Below are positions 24,546 through 35,371 of a stretch of 64,000 bases of DNA, one piece after another. The translations under genes and the position numbers were made by a program. Within the stretch, counting starts at the first letter, position 1, and each line of letters begins with the position of its first letter. The notes below the pieces were generated by a model. That model was not told the origin of the DNA. It searched no databases and saw only the letters and a list, made by a program, of their open reading frames with translations. Origin of the DNA: Euclidia mi (Eukaryota > Arthropoda > Insecta > Lepidoptera > Erebidae); the NCBI GenBank assembly GCA_944739405.2, contig OX123182.2, positions 95,224,051 to 95,288,050 of the forward strand. The letters are read 5' to 3'.

Positions 24546-25527
24546 ATGATGACCCGCAGAATGGTAGCTCTGGAGGACAAACTACAGACCACACTTAAGG
24601 AATTGGAATCCTCTAAAATCCTGTGTAACCAGCTGCTACAGGAAAGAGAGGACAGCGAAGAAGAAGTAAAGAAAATAGTAGACAAGAACACTGAACTCAA
24701 GGCACAGTTGGCTGAAATGCACACACCATCTCGAAATACTTGAGCAACATGAACAACTTCGATTGACGGTGTCCAACTTCCAACAGTGTCTGGACACTCA
24801 CGAAGAAGCTCTGAGACTTGTTGCTGAACTAGAACGAGAATTGAGTGAAGCTCATACCACCATATCTAACTTAGAAACTCTTAAACGCAGTGAACAGATA
24901 GCGGATACCTGTAGTCTATATCATGAGTTGGTTAGTAGTGAGCCTGATCTTGTGTGTATTAGGGAGCCTATTGTAACAATAGACCTGACCAGGGACGATA
25001 CTATTATTATGAGATCCAGCTTTTCAAGTCATAAAAAACTTAAACGCTATATTAAAGTTAATAAACGAAATAAAAGATGTCATAAATCTATTATGAAATA
25101 TAATGTGCATAGAGTTAATTTAAATCTCAGAAAGGACCACATTTATTTACTTGATCAACTATCTAAGTACTCTAGAAGTTTAGAACATAGTAGGGTAGTG
25201 TATGAAACTGACACTCATCGCTTGACGGAAGAGCTAGTACTTAGGGAGAGCACCTAAAATGATCATCAAGCTTCTCAACAAGATCTGAGCAAGCGTATAG
25301 TAAAGGCAGGTGAGCTAGTAGACTTGGTGAGATGTAATGCAGAAATGTATGATGAGTCTCTGACCAATAAGCTCTTGTGTCCTTGTGCTCACAATCACAC
25401 TCCAACCCCAGCAGAGCCATTGAGTACTATACTACCTGAGAACTTTTTTGATAATCTACAAAACCAATCCTATTCACAATCAAATATGATTAAAACTAGG
25501 TTGCCAACATCAACTAACAAAACCTAA
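24546..25527 (+). pseudogene. LINE ORF1-like protein with coiled coil, broken
   Basis: Three consecutive open stretches (24546-24743, 24763-25257, 25324-25527) are separated by stops and frameshifts. The first two are rich in Leu, Glu and Gln with heptad spacing (LEDKLQTTLKELESS; ALRLVAELERELSEAH), predicting a coiled coil that would trimerise ORF1 and bind RNA. A 'DPIVTIDL'-like segment (EPIVTIDLTRDD) and a basic patch (HKKLKRYIKVNKRNKR) follow. No zinc knuckle is visible. In the family this protein packages element RNA in the cytoplasm. The start at 24546 or 24549 is only the first Met; the true N terminus may lie upstream. Confidence 0.6.
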
Positions 25528-25811
25528 ATTTTTTCTGATAGGCTAGGTCATAATTTTGGTTAGTCTTCTCAGTGAGTATACGAACCAGTGTGTTATAAAT
25601 TATTGTAGGCCAGGGGATAGTTACAGTAGTTAAGTTAATCATATTAAGTTGCACCACTTAGATAAGAGTAGTACGGTCATATTATTGTTTGGTAACAGTT
25701 TAACTGTAAAAAGACAGCATATCATAGAATGTGTTGAAATGTTATTAGATCTTAATTCCAGATTTAGTTGTAAATTTATTTTATGTGCTTTGCCATACTC
25801 AAATGACTTAA

Positions 25812-26749
25812 CCCTAGAGTACTAATCTTATTTTTTTACTGCTTAATACTAATGATCGCTCGGGAGGCTACTTCATAAATGACACAAGATTTTAGAAAAA
25901 AAATTCTATTAACATTTGTATTAAATGTAACAAATAATGAAGAAACAAATTGTTTCTTTAAATTTAATGGCACATTTTCCTTAAAATTATAATTTTAGTC
26001 CTAAAATCAACCTTAAATCAAACATTACCCTTGTTTGAACTGTCTTTTGAAAAATAATTAAAAACTTCTAAATTATTATCTAAATTAAGTATTGTTAAAG
26101 TGTTATATCACATGAAAGTAAAAATACCATTCTTATTATAAGATATTTGGCTTGAGAGTAAATTAAAATCAGCCTATATTTTTCTATTACAATTACAGCA
26201 GTTTGGAGATCGAGATTGGGTTTTTAGGGCAGTTTCTAACTCGGTGCTTGAGCTTGCTTATATTTGAGATGTTCCAGCAATATTTTGGATATCATCTTCA
26301 AGCTGGCACGAGTGTAAGAGAGTTGGATCAGCCACACTGTCGTCTGAATGATAATCCTCAACGTAATTTTCAGTTTCACTGCCCGAATCTTCGTTTTCCA
26401 AATAGTTTGTTATCTGGTTCTATTCGAGATTCATCTATGAAACAAAATGATCAATTCTCAGTAAAATCAAACTTATTGTTACAAATAAATAAAGAGATAA
26501 TTGCAAAAAACTTAAAAACGACATTGGTAAAAAACTTACCGTTAATACTAATGATCGCCTCCCAGGCGAACGTCAGGTCAATAACTCGATAGCCAAGTAT
26601 TCCCCGCTGAACCCATGACCACTCTCCACCGTGTCGCGGGGTGCACTATATTGGCACGAGCGCACGCCGCGATACATAGACTTAAGTTAAAAATATTCTT
26701 CAAAAGTCAACCGAACGTGGCCTCTCAGGTGATGATTAGTATTCTAGGG
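25812..26749 (-). mobile_element. piggyBac-like element, 938 bp, TTAA target
   Basis: Ends are 'ccctagagtactaatc' and its near-complement 'gattagtattctaggg', flanked by TTAA on both sides (25808-25811, 26750-26753). TTAA duplication plus CCCTAG-type termini define the piggyBac superfamily. A subterminal sequence 'ttaatactaatgatcgc' appears near both ends. It is internally deleted: only an acidic N-terminal-like peptide remains on the minus strand (26258-26434). The host frame (YSNDLTHTQNMH) is restored when the element and one TTAA are removed. Confidence 0.85.
26258..26434 (-). pseudogene. Remnant of piggyBac transposase N terminus
   Basis: The minus-strand frame starts MNLE, has one stop, then reads NQITNYLENEDSGSETENY followed by VEDYHSDDSVADPTL and ends at TAA. 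A short acidic Ser/Glu/Asp-rich region is typical of the start of piggyBac transposases. The catalytic RNase-H-like domain and C-terminal zinc-binding domain are absent, so the product could not transpose. Confidence 0.5.
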
Positions 26750-26753
26750 TTAA

Positions 26754-27152
26754 CACATACACAAAACATGCACATACACACATTAAATATGTTATTATAC
26801 AATATTACTTGTCGTCATAGTGACGCAATATTGTTTTTTGACGCTAATATTTATTAGTAAATTTACTTTAACAAGAGATATCATGTATCTGCCATTTCAT
26901 ATTAAGCGAAAGATTGCTAAACTATTAGCATACAATTTACAGCAAGGAAAAGACCCTTGTGTTTACAATTTATTTGATAGGGTTAGTACTTGTACTAACA
27001 ACTTTTTTATTGACACGTCTTGTGATTTAAACTCCAAGATAGGACAACAGTTAGGCTGCAGTATTTGAATATAGTACATCAAAACATGCAGGGCCTATCT
27101 GGCAAAGAATTAGAGTTAAGTTTATTTCTAGAAAAATATGACGTTAAGATTT
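26754..27152 (+). pseudogene. LINE middle region and start of endonuclease
   Basis: Frames here read THTQNMHIHTLNMLLYNI, then FHIKRKIAKLLAYNLQQGKD, then a frame change into NIVHQNMQGLSGKELELSLF. 'NI.HQN.QGLS.K..EL' is the N-terminal motif of the apurinic-type endonuclease, which nicks the target before target-primed reverse transcription. The preceding 25530-25807 holds a decayed stretch (GDSYSS and FGNSLTVK-like segments in broken frames) that may be part of an SGNH-hydrolase-like domain; that reading is tentative. The endonuclease is cut at 27152 by another LINE and resumes at 28464 (LTEHWLKNHEL). Confidence 0.6.
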
Positions 27153-28463
27153 CTTTTTTTTTTCAAAGATTCAAAGATGTTTATTTACAAACTAAGTGTA
27201 CAGTTTATGGTCTTACTTGGTATACATTATGTACTTATAACTTAGCAACCTTTTACAGGTATAGCAAAAAAATTGAGGACAAGTCATAATATTAATTTTT
27301 ACAAACATGTATCATTTTTATACAATTTATTAGTTGTGCCTATTATTCATGTTGGCTCTGTAGATCGCCTTATTAATATATATTATATATAAACTTATAT
27401 TATTTTTCAGTTATAGTTTTTACCTAATTTCAAGAACTCTTCAACAGAATAGAAAGAGTTTTTTAATAGAAATTCTTTTAATTTATTTTTAAATGTATGA
27501 AATTTTGTTTCGCTTTTGATATTTTTCGGTATTTTATTGTATATTCGTATAGGCATATAATGTGGGCTTTCGTTCAACATTTTTATTCGTGAAGGTGGTA
27601 AGTAAAGGTGACTTTTGTGGCGAGTGTTTACATTATGAGTTTCTTGCACCTTTGTTAATGTATGGATATTTTAAATACATAAGTGCAGATATCATAAATG
27701 TAAATAGAAGGTATGGTGAGCAGGTTTACAACTTTGTTCGTTATTTATTTGTGCTATTATCCTCATACATTTTTTTTGCATTATAAACACTTGTTGTATA
27801 TCCACACTGTTCCCCCATAACATGACTCCATATCTAAGCCACGAATAGGCGTAAGCATGGTATGCTGATAGCGCCGTTTTTGTATCTGTGCTATGATTAA
27901 GATGGAACAGGGCGTAGGTGAATTTGGAAAGTTTCGTTTTAAACTGTTCAATATGGCTTTTCTAGATCTGTTCAATATTGCTTTTATAGACTCGCATATA
28001 AATGCGAGTCTATATCTATGCCTAATAATTTAAAGGTTGTTGTTGTATTTATTGTAGAGTTTTTATAGTTTAATTTAATTTCTAGCGGTGGTGTCTGATA
28101 TGTTTTAAACTGTATGATTTTTGTTTTAATATAGTTTATTTCCAGATTATGTTCTTGAAGCTAATTTTCGACATTTTGCAAAGTGTTATGTAATATTTCA
28201 TTTGGGTTTTCATTTTTTCTTGCTATAATAATAATGAGACGTCATCCGCAAATAGAATCGGCTGGATGTATTAATTTTTAAAGGATTTTGGCAGGTCGTT
28301 TATGTAGATTAAAAACAGGATACATCCAAGCACGCTAACTTGGGGGATTGAACAGGTTAATGTTCTTGTACTAGATCTTATTATTTCTATCTTGTGTTTG
28401 CTTACGTTATAATATTCAAGTTGGACTAATTGTTTCCTGTTTTGTAGGTAAGACTTGAACCAG
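27153..28463 (-). mobile_element. Opposite-strand LINE fragment inserted in the endonuclease
   Basis: On the minus strand, from right to left: an RT fragment (WFKSYLQNRKQLVQLEYYN), a degenerate 'PQ.SVLG' block, FLIYINDLPKSFKN and FADDVSLL (YADD-box equivalent near 28240-28265), then a C-terminal region ending in LKEFLLKNSFYSVEEFLKLG (27407-27649). The tail reads 'gaatctttgaaaaaaaaa' on the minus strand at 27153. It is a 5'-truncated element of the same broad group as its host. Several stops and frameshifts make it inactive. Its left edge is clear; the right edge is set by where the host endonuclease frame resumes. Confidence 0.75.
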
Positions 28464-29010
28464 CTTTTGTGCTTAACTGAACATTGGTTAAAGAACCATG
28501 AGCTTATTGTTGTAAATGCAGATATTACACAGTGCAGAGTTCGTATATAAGAATGCAGGCTATTAGAGGCGTTTCTCTCATAATAACTTCAAATTTATTA
28601 AAATGTAAGGAACGTAAAGATAGGTATTGTTAATTTATCTATTGAGCGCACTACTGAGTTGTCCTGTGTGGAACTAGACCTATATATAGTAATTTGTATA
28701 TATTGACCTTCTTCTGGTGATTATGATCTATTTGAGACTATTATGAAAGATGCTATCAATAAAATTAAATGTAGTTATAAGAATATTATAGTATGTGGTG
28801 ATTTTAATATTAATATTTTAGAGAATTCTTCACAGTGTATTAGAGTTCTGAATTTTTTCAAATCATTTAATTTAAGTAACTTATTCGGTGAACCTACTAG
28901 AGTCTCTGCAACATCTTCCACTTGTTTGGATAACATATTTAGTTCTTGTGTTGCCACAAACCCAGTAGTAATTAGTTCTCTCCCTTCTGATCACCGTGGA
29001 TAGATAGCTA
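28464..29010 (+). pseudogene. LINE endonuclease domain, C-terminal half
   Basis: Resumes the host LINE endonuclease with LTEHWLKNHELIVVNA (catalytic E of the TEHW motif), then a broken stretch, then an open frame from 28743 containing IIVCGDFNINILENSS (catalytic GDFN) and ending with SSLPSDHRG (catalytic SDH). These are the active-site blocks of the exonuclease/endonuclease/phosphatase fold. A stop follows SDHRG, and further decayed linker sequence runs to the 'ccggtc' repeat insertion (about MFELYDMKQHRFDTPF at 29252). Confidence 0.75.
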
Positions 29011-31244
29011 GTTTTCCCTGTTTAACATAATATGTTAAATCACGGACAGTAGAATGTAGGCCTCAGACTTCCAACCGTCTAATACGTTTTAAAAACAATA
29101 TTATTGCTAAACTCAATACCTCAATATTGAACTCACAAGTTCCAAATATAATTTATAACTCACTTTTTGGACTAGTAAATAATGAGTTTTAAAATACTTT
29201 TAAGAGTAAAACCAGTGGCCCACTATAGGTATATACAGAAGTACAGCCAAGTTGTTTGAATTATATGATATGAAACAACATAGATTTGACACACCTTTTC
29301 GAAATTATATAAAAAAAAAACCGGTCAAATGCGAGTCGGACTCGCGCACCGAGGGTTCCGTACAAACCTGTAGGTATAGTAAAAGTTCACACGTCATAGT
29401 TATGGTATTTTTATCGCAAAATGAAATCCATAACATAACAATATGGAAAGCTGGAGGAGCATAAATTAAAGAAAAAGATGTCTTTGTCGTTTGTAATCAG
29501 TCATCCTTTATTTTATATTATTATGCAGCGAGTCAGGGCGCACAATATAGGGTCTTTGACCGTTTTGTATCAGCTGTGTGGAATTCAAAGCATGTGCAAA
29601 AATTGCTGAACTTAAAATCGATATTGTGGCTAAACTACTGCACCGATTTAATTGATTTTTGGTACAAGGCTTCAGAATGTTGTACGCTATGCCTCTGTTC
29701 AAAAAGTGCCCCTATGGTAGCGCCACCCTGTATACAGTTATCACTCTGACATTAAACATTTCGAAATGCAAGCATTCACAATGGCCGTTTGCAGCGTCTG
29801 GGTTATTTAAAATCTCAATCAGCCTATCGCAGTCCACTGCTGGACATAGGCCTAGGCACCACAGTACACGGTCCTCAGCCTTTCGCATCCTTTATCTGGG
29901 CTATAAGGCGTTACTTAGTACCAAATTTCAAGATTTTGAGTTCACGGGAAGTACCCTGAAGGTTTTGATTCCCTTGCGAGTAGACGCCAGTTCGAAAATA
30001 TGATTATATTGCGCTTTCTTTTGATTGCGTAGACATAGAAGTTTGATTTTGTTACAGCCTAACGGTGTTATATACCTGAGTATTTGATATGAATTTCAAT
30101 TTAGTACCTCCACGCAGTCAAGAGAAAGGGGTAATAACTTTAGATTTATTAAAAAAAAAATTATATGCTGTAACTAAAAAAATACAGTTTTCGCAATTTT
30201 TCCTTTATAAGTGATATAAGACGTTGCTTCGTACCAAATTTCAAGATTTTGAGTTCACGGAAAGTACCCTGTAGGTTTTAATTTCCTTGCGAGTAGTCGC
30301 GAGTTTAAAAATATGCTTATATTGCTCTTTCTTTTGATTGCGTTGACATAGAAGTTTGATTTTGTTGCAGCCTAACGATGTTATATACCTGAATATTTGA
30401 TATGAATTTCAATTTAATACCTCCACGCGTTCAAGAGAAATGGGTGGTAACTTAAAAAATTATAAAAAATATTTTTCTTATATGATGTAACTAAAAATTT
30501 ACGGTTTAGCAATGTTTACTTTATATGTGCTATAAGGCGTTGCTTCGTACCAAAGAGCTATGGCAGATTTTTAGTTCTGTGCACTAAAAGCATCTTAAAA
30601 ACTCATTACAACCAAAATTCATGAAATATTTTAAAACGATTTTCTATATTTTAGTCTAATTTAGATAAGGCTAGGTAAAAAAGTATAAAATTAAAAATAG
30701 CTATTATGTTAATTGATTGCCGGCTTTTCGTAATGGCCATTTCTTTGGTTTGTCAGAAAGCCACAAGGTTGCCAGAGTAAATAATTATTTTTCTAAGATA
30801 GAATCATGAATGTTTTTTTATAGATTAAGAGATTTAAATAGTTAATTAATATTAATAATACTATTTTTTTTGCTTGTTACGATTATTTCTATGCGGATTT
30901 TAAATAAAGTACAGTATTAATAACTTCTTTCGACATTTAAAGTAAGACTGGGCGCTGGCTAAAAGATGGCCATTCAGAACTTTAAAAAAAATACAACATG
31001 ACATTTTGTCATTTCGATTTTTTCACATCATCTCGCTGTCGCCCGCGCTTGTTTGTTTGTGTTCTGAGTGTTTTCGCTGCTTTTCCCCTGTTTTCAGTAT
31101 TCTTTTTGACCCGGATTGCCCAAGGACTCTGTTTTCGCTTCTTGTTTTATCTGATATTGCCTCTTTGTGACTTGTGCGTGCTTAAGGATTCCGATACTGC
31201 CCTGTTTCTTGGATATTGTTTTGTACCCGGTTTCTACAGCCAAA

Positions 31245-31609
31245 ATGAGTGTTCGTGGTCGTGGCCACGGCAGTTGAAGTCCGTAGGGAACATAATATAG
31301 AAACAACTGAATATAATCTCAGAGGCAGTGATGAGGACGCTATTTTAATAAGAGCTAGAATAAAATCAAGACACATAAGTCGGAAACAATATTATGTTTA
31401 TGTGTTTATGTTTTGATTGAAAATATATACCTGGACGACTAGGAATCACTGAATATTGCTGTAGTTGCCTCGTTGGTCGGCGTACGCTAGGATGTTGCGC
31501 TCATGTAATGATCATCGTTTGGTGTTTGGGATGGGCTAGACATCAACAAAATATCTTTGCACCAGCTGCCTTTTTAGATGATGTGCTAGTTATAGAGGAT
31601 GATGAATAA
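31245..31609 (+). pseudogene. Remnant of a transposon protein ending in a SWIM-like zinc motif
   Basis: Starts with Met in MSVRGRGHG, then a stop or frameshift. A second frame reads EYNLRGSDEDAILIRARIK and SRHISRKQYYVYVFMF. A third, from about 31421 to TAA at 31609, reads YIPGRLGITEYCCSCLVG, RRTLGCCAHVMIIVWCLGWA and FLDDVLVIEDDE. The last has a C-x-C ... C-x-H pattern (CSC...CAH), the layout of SWIM zinc fingers, which bind DNA or protein. I have the impression that 'RT.GCCAHV' endings occur in invertebrate transposon-derived proteins, but I cannot check that here. No DDE domain survives between the pieces, so this is an internally deleted gene of the surrounding Spy-like element. Confidence 0.5.
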
Positions 31610-31954
31610 TAAAATATTGTAAAATGAAATCTTGTGTTTTTACTATTCACCAAACCTTTTTCATACATTAGGGAACCTGAAACATCTTTTTATTCTTGGT
31701 AATCCTATGTAAGTAACACGTTAAGAAACCATCGTCAGCTCACTATACACGACTGCCCAAAAAAGTAGTGTAAGTATTGTTTTTTTTTTATAATCATATT
31801 TCATTTATTCATGCACCATGAAATAAAAATATACATACGGTTATCTGCAATAGGTTTCGCCAAAATGTCACAGAGAATTGCTATATGAAATGTATGTGAG
31901 TTTCTTTATTCCGCCGTAACTTCTAAATGGCTGAACCGATTTCGGTGAGTGGGC

Positions 31955-32350
31955 TAATACATAGACTCACGCCTGTTTCCCGGAGGGGTAGGCAGAGACT
32001 ACGGAACGCCATTTGCAACGATCCTGACATACCTCACTTGCTTCACTCACTCCCATCAAGTTTCTCATGCATGCTCTTCTGTTAAGGGTACTTCTGACTT
32101 GTCCTTTTTTCAGGATGTCTCCAATCTGGTCAGAGAACGTCCGCCTAGGTCTTCCCCTTTGTCCTGTTCCATTCACACTTGCCTTATATATCTTCTTTGT
32201 CAGTCTATCGTCATCCATCCTCTCCATGTGCCCAAACCATCTTAACATGCCTTTCTCAATGCTTGTCACTACATCTTCTTTTACCCCACACCACTCTCGT
32301 ATCACACAATTCTTTACTCTGTCGATCAAAGACACACCACACACATGACA
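31955..32350 (-). mobile_element. 3'-terminal LINE fragment (same family as 46640-49378)
   Basis: The minus-strand frame reads CGVSLIDRVKNCVIREWCGV, then GMLRWFGHMERMDDDRL, then RGRPRRTFSDQIGDILKKG, ending SAYPSGKQA. It closely parallels the C terminus of the LINE at 49055-49370 and preserves the natural 3' end that the other copy lost. It is strongly 5'-truncated and sits inside the Spy-like element. Its 3' end ('atagactcacgcctg' on the plus strand) is the tail shared with the SINEs. Confidence 0.8.
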
Positions 32351-33489
32351 TAGGCTATATATTTTTTGGGAAATCAGTCGTGTTTTATTTTTCTTTGAAA
32401 AACGTTCAGTATGTAAATAAATAGTCAATATTGATAGTATATGTTTAAAGCTGCATAAGAGCATCTGATTTTAACGACTGATATCTATGTATGTCATGAT
32501 AACAGACTGGTCTCTCTATGCACAGAGGAGCTTAAGACAAATCTAAGTTGTGCCCACACCTGGGGTTGCTTAACTTGCGTCATCGTGTTTACTAGTAGGC
32601 ATAAATAGTATTATGCCATCGAGCTCCTTCAGTTTTATATACCAATAAATTATTATTTGATGCAGCAATATACTAAATAGATGGTTATTAATGACATAAC
32701 CTATAAAACTTCTAAGCATAATAACTAAAAAACCTGGCCTCCTACAGTTACGATTTTTCACCTTTAGAATCAGCAATATATATTCTATCAAACACGGTAT
32801 ATTTCATTTATAGATGCTAAATTTGGTGATTAACTAAAATGATGTATGGGAAGCTGCCATAGCTCTTTCAAGATTCTGAGTACATAGGAAGTACCCTATA
32901 GGTTTTGATTCACTTGCGAGTAGGCGCGAGTTTAAAAATATGCTTATATTGCTCTTTCTTTTGATTGCGTTGACATAGAAGGTTGATTTTGTTGCAGCCT
33001 AACGGTGTTATATACCTGAGTATTTGATATGAATTTCAATTTAATACCTCCACGCGTTCAAGAGAAAGGGGTAGTAACTTTAAATTTGTTAAAAATATTT
33101 TTTTAAATGCTGTAACTAAAAATTTACGGTTTTCGCAATTTTTCCTTTATATCTATGTGATATAAGACGTTACTTCGTACCAAAATTCAAGATTCTGAGT
33201 TTACGGGAAGTACCCTGTAGGTTTTGATTCCAATGCGAGTTAGAAATTATGCTGCAATTTGCAGCATAAATGACTGTATCTTTTGATTGCGTTGGACTAG
33301 AAGTTTGATTTTTTACAGCTCTATGGAACCGTAGATTCGAGTATTTAGTATAAATTTCAGTTTGATACCTCCACGCAATTCTGAGAAAAAGTATCTTGAC
33401 AGACGGACGGACAACAAAGTGATCCTATAAGGGTTCCGTTTTTTTCCTTTCGAGGTACGGAACCCTAAAAATACTCAATTTGTAAACTA

Positions 33490-35371
33490 GTTTGTATTAT
33501 GGCAAAATCTAAATTTATTGGTTGTAAAATTAAGAATTCAACACATATAATTAAAGAAACGTGGAGAATTAAATGTATATTATGAAACCGGTAGAGCACG
33601 ACAGCGGGAAAACCAATTTGAACTAAAAGAAAACTATTTATTAGTCACTAACAAAACTCAAGTAGCGCATATGTTCAATAGTTTCTTTACGAGCATACCT
33701 TTAACAACTACTAGCTCTTTACAATCATCATCTATAGACGCTGGCAATTTTTTGCTTAGCAGTGTACCTGAATGCAAGTGCGTGTTTAGATTCGAGCACA
33801 TTACCCCGCAAGATATAATAATCGCATATAATTCAATCAATGTTAAAAATACCGGCGACTTTTGGGGCATTTCAATTAAAATTTTAGGTACGATAGTTGA
33901 GCCTGTTGCGCCTTACCTATCTATAATTTTAATCAATGCTTTGACATAGTTATATTTCCGGATTTGATGAAATTAAGTCAAATTATACCTTTATTCAAAT
34001 CTGGCAGTAAAAATTCAATTAATATTTTTATTCAAATCTGGCAGTAAAAATGAATTTAATAATTTTAGGCCAATCTATCTTGCTGGCATTTAGTAAAATA
34101 TTTGAAAAGATTCTATTAAAGCAGCTATTAAGCCACTTCAATTCAAATAGTCTGCTTCACAAAGATCAATACGGGTTTAATATAGGTAGATCCACTACTG
34201 ATGCGGGTGTTGCTCTTATAAAACACGTTTATAGTGCTTGGGAGTCATCAAAGAATGCTAGCGGAGTGTTCTGTGACCTATCTAAAGCATTTGATTGCGT
34301 TCAGCACGACACACTACTGCTTAAGCTCCGCCACTACGGCACGGCGTAGAGAAAACCGCACTTAGTGTTGTCGATTCGTACCCGTGACAGAGATTTCAGT
34401 GTCTTGATGTAAATGGGACTACATCCTCTAAATTACCTATACAGTTTGACAAGGTTCAATTCTAGGTCCTTTTCTATTCTTTGTATATATAAATGACTAG
34501 TAGTGATGTCGTACTTTTTGCAGATGATACGTCACTTATCTTAAAAGTAGATATGAATAGAAATCAATTTAATGATGTAAATAATGCACTATTACAAGTT
34601 ACACAATGGTTTACAGCAAACAACCTAGTACTTAATTCTAGGAAAACTAAATTCGTTAAATTTGCTTTACCTAACGTTAGACAACTGGGACCTAATATTA
34701 TGCTAGATAGGGAGGAACTTGACCCGGTAGACTCTACAGTGTTCCTAGGTATTACGTTAGATAATAAGTTACAATGGGGTGCACATATAGCATGTCGTGC
34801 AGGAAAGCTCAGCTCTGCTGCATATGCCGTCAGAAAAGTTCGGCAACTTACTGATATCGACACGGCTCGTTTAGTATATTTTAGCTATTTTCACAGTGTT
34901 ATGTCCTACGGCATTTTCTTATGGGGCAAAGCTGCAGATATTTAGAATATCTTCGTTCTTCAAAAACGAGCGGTACGAGCCATATACATTTTACGAGTAG
35001 GTGCAAAAGATACTCTTAGGGAACGCTTTAAGTCTATAGGAATTCTTACAGTAGCCTCGCAATTTTTATTTGGTAATATATTGTACATTAGGCAAAATAT
35101 AGGTTTATTTACTACAAAAAGGGGTATACATAATATAACTACTCGAAACACGCATACTTTATATGCCCCTCATCATCGTTTACATAAAGATAATAATTCT
35201 TTTGTAGGGCTAGGTAATCGTATATACAATAAAATACCAATTAGTCTTTTTGAATTACCATTTAGTACATTTAAAACTAAAATAAAAGACTGCCTTATTA
35301 AGAAAGGATATTATACCATTAATGATTATTTCACTGATAAGGATAGTTGGTCACTTACACTAGACAACTCA
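33490..35371 (+). pseudogene. LINE reverse transcriptase and C-terminal region, broken
   Basis: Continues the large LINE after the nested insertions. The linker reads AKSKFIGCKIKNSTHIIKETW. The next frame (33671-33949) reads HMFNSFFTSIPL and then ITPQDIIIAYNSINVKNTGD. RT fingers and palm follow: FSKIFEKILLKQLLSHFN, HKDQYGFNIGRSTTDA and VFCDLSKAFDCVQHDTLLLK (34050-34349, catalytic D in FCDLSKAFD). Then comes VVLFADDTSLILKVD (FADD catalytic pair, from 34493), FLGITLDNKLQWGAHI and the C-terminal region with LYAPHHRLHKDNNSF and IYNKIPISLFELPF, ending at a stop after 35368. At least four stops or frameshifts (near 33949, 34349, 34480, 34945) make it inactive. The 'PQGS' block is degraded. Confidence 0.85.

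Larger units (their letters stand above)
30555..32865 (+). mobile_element. Spy-like DNA transposon (AAA|TTT target, no duplication)
   Basis: Ends are 'gagctatggcag' (30555-30566) and its exact complement 'ctgccatagctc' (32854-32865). The left neighbour is AAA and the right neighbour is TTT. Intact neighbouring copies of the same 313-bp unit read 'cgtaccaaatttcaag' (3771, 30233), so the target AAATTT was opened without loss or duplication. This is the insertion behaviour published for Spy transposons, relatives of IS5 and PIF/Harbinger. The interior has a broken transposon-type protein end (31245-31609) and an unrelated LINE fragment (31955-32350). About 2.3 kb. Assignment to Spy rests on target behaviour, not on a transposase match. 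Confidence 0.65.
29318..33470 (+). mobile_element. 'ccggtc' dispersed repeat with four 313-bp units, split by a Spy-like element
   Basis: The same family as 3232-4375: start 'aaccggtcaaatgcgagtcg', end 'ggtacggaaccctaaaaa'. The internal unit occurs at about 29907, 30221, 30536 and 33168; the third is cut at its AAATTT by the Spy-like insertion. It is inserted in the linker of the large LINE (left frame ...RNYIK, right frame KYSICKLV). The 29523-29810 part differs from the other copy, so members have exchangeable cores. Confidence 0.75.
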
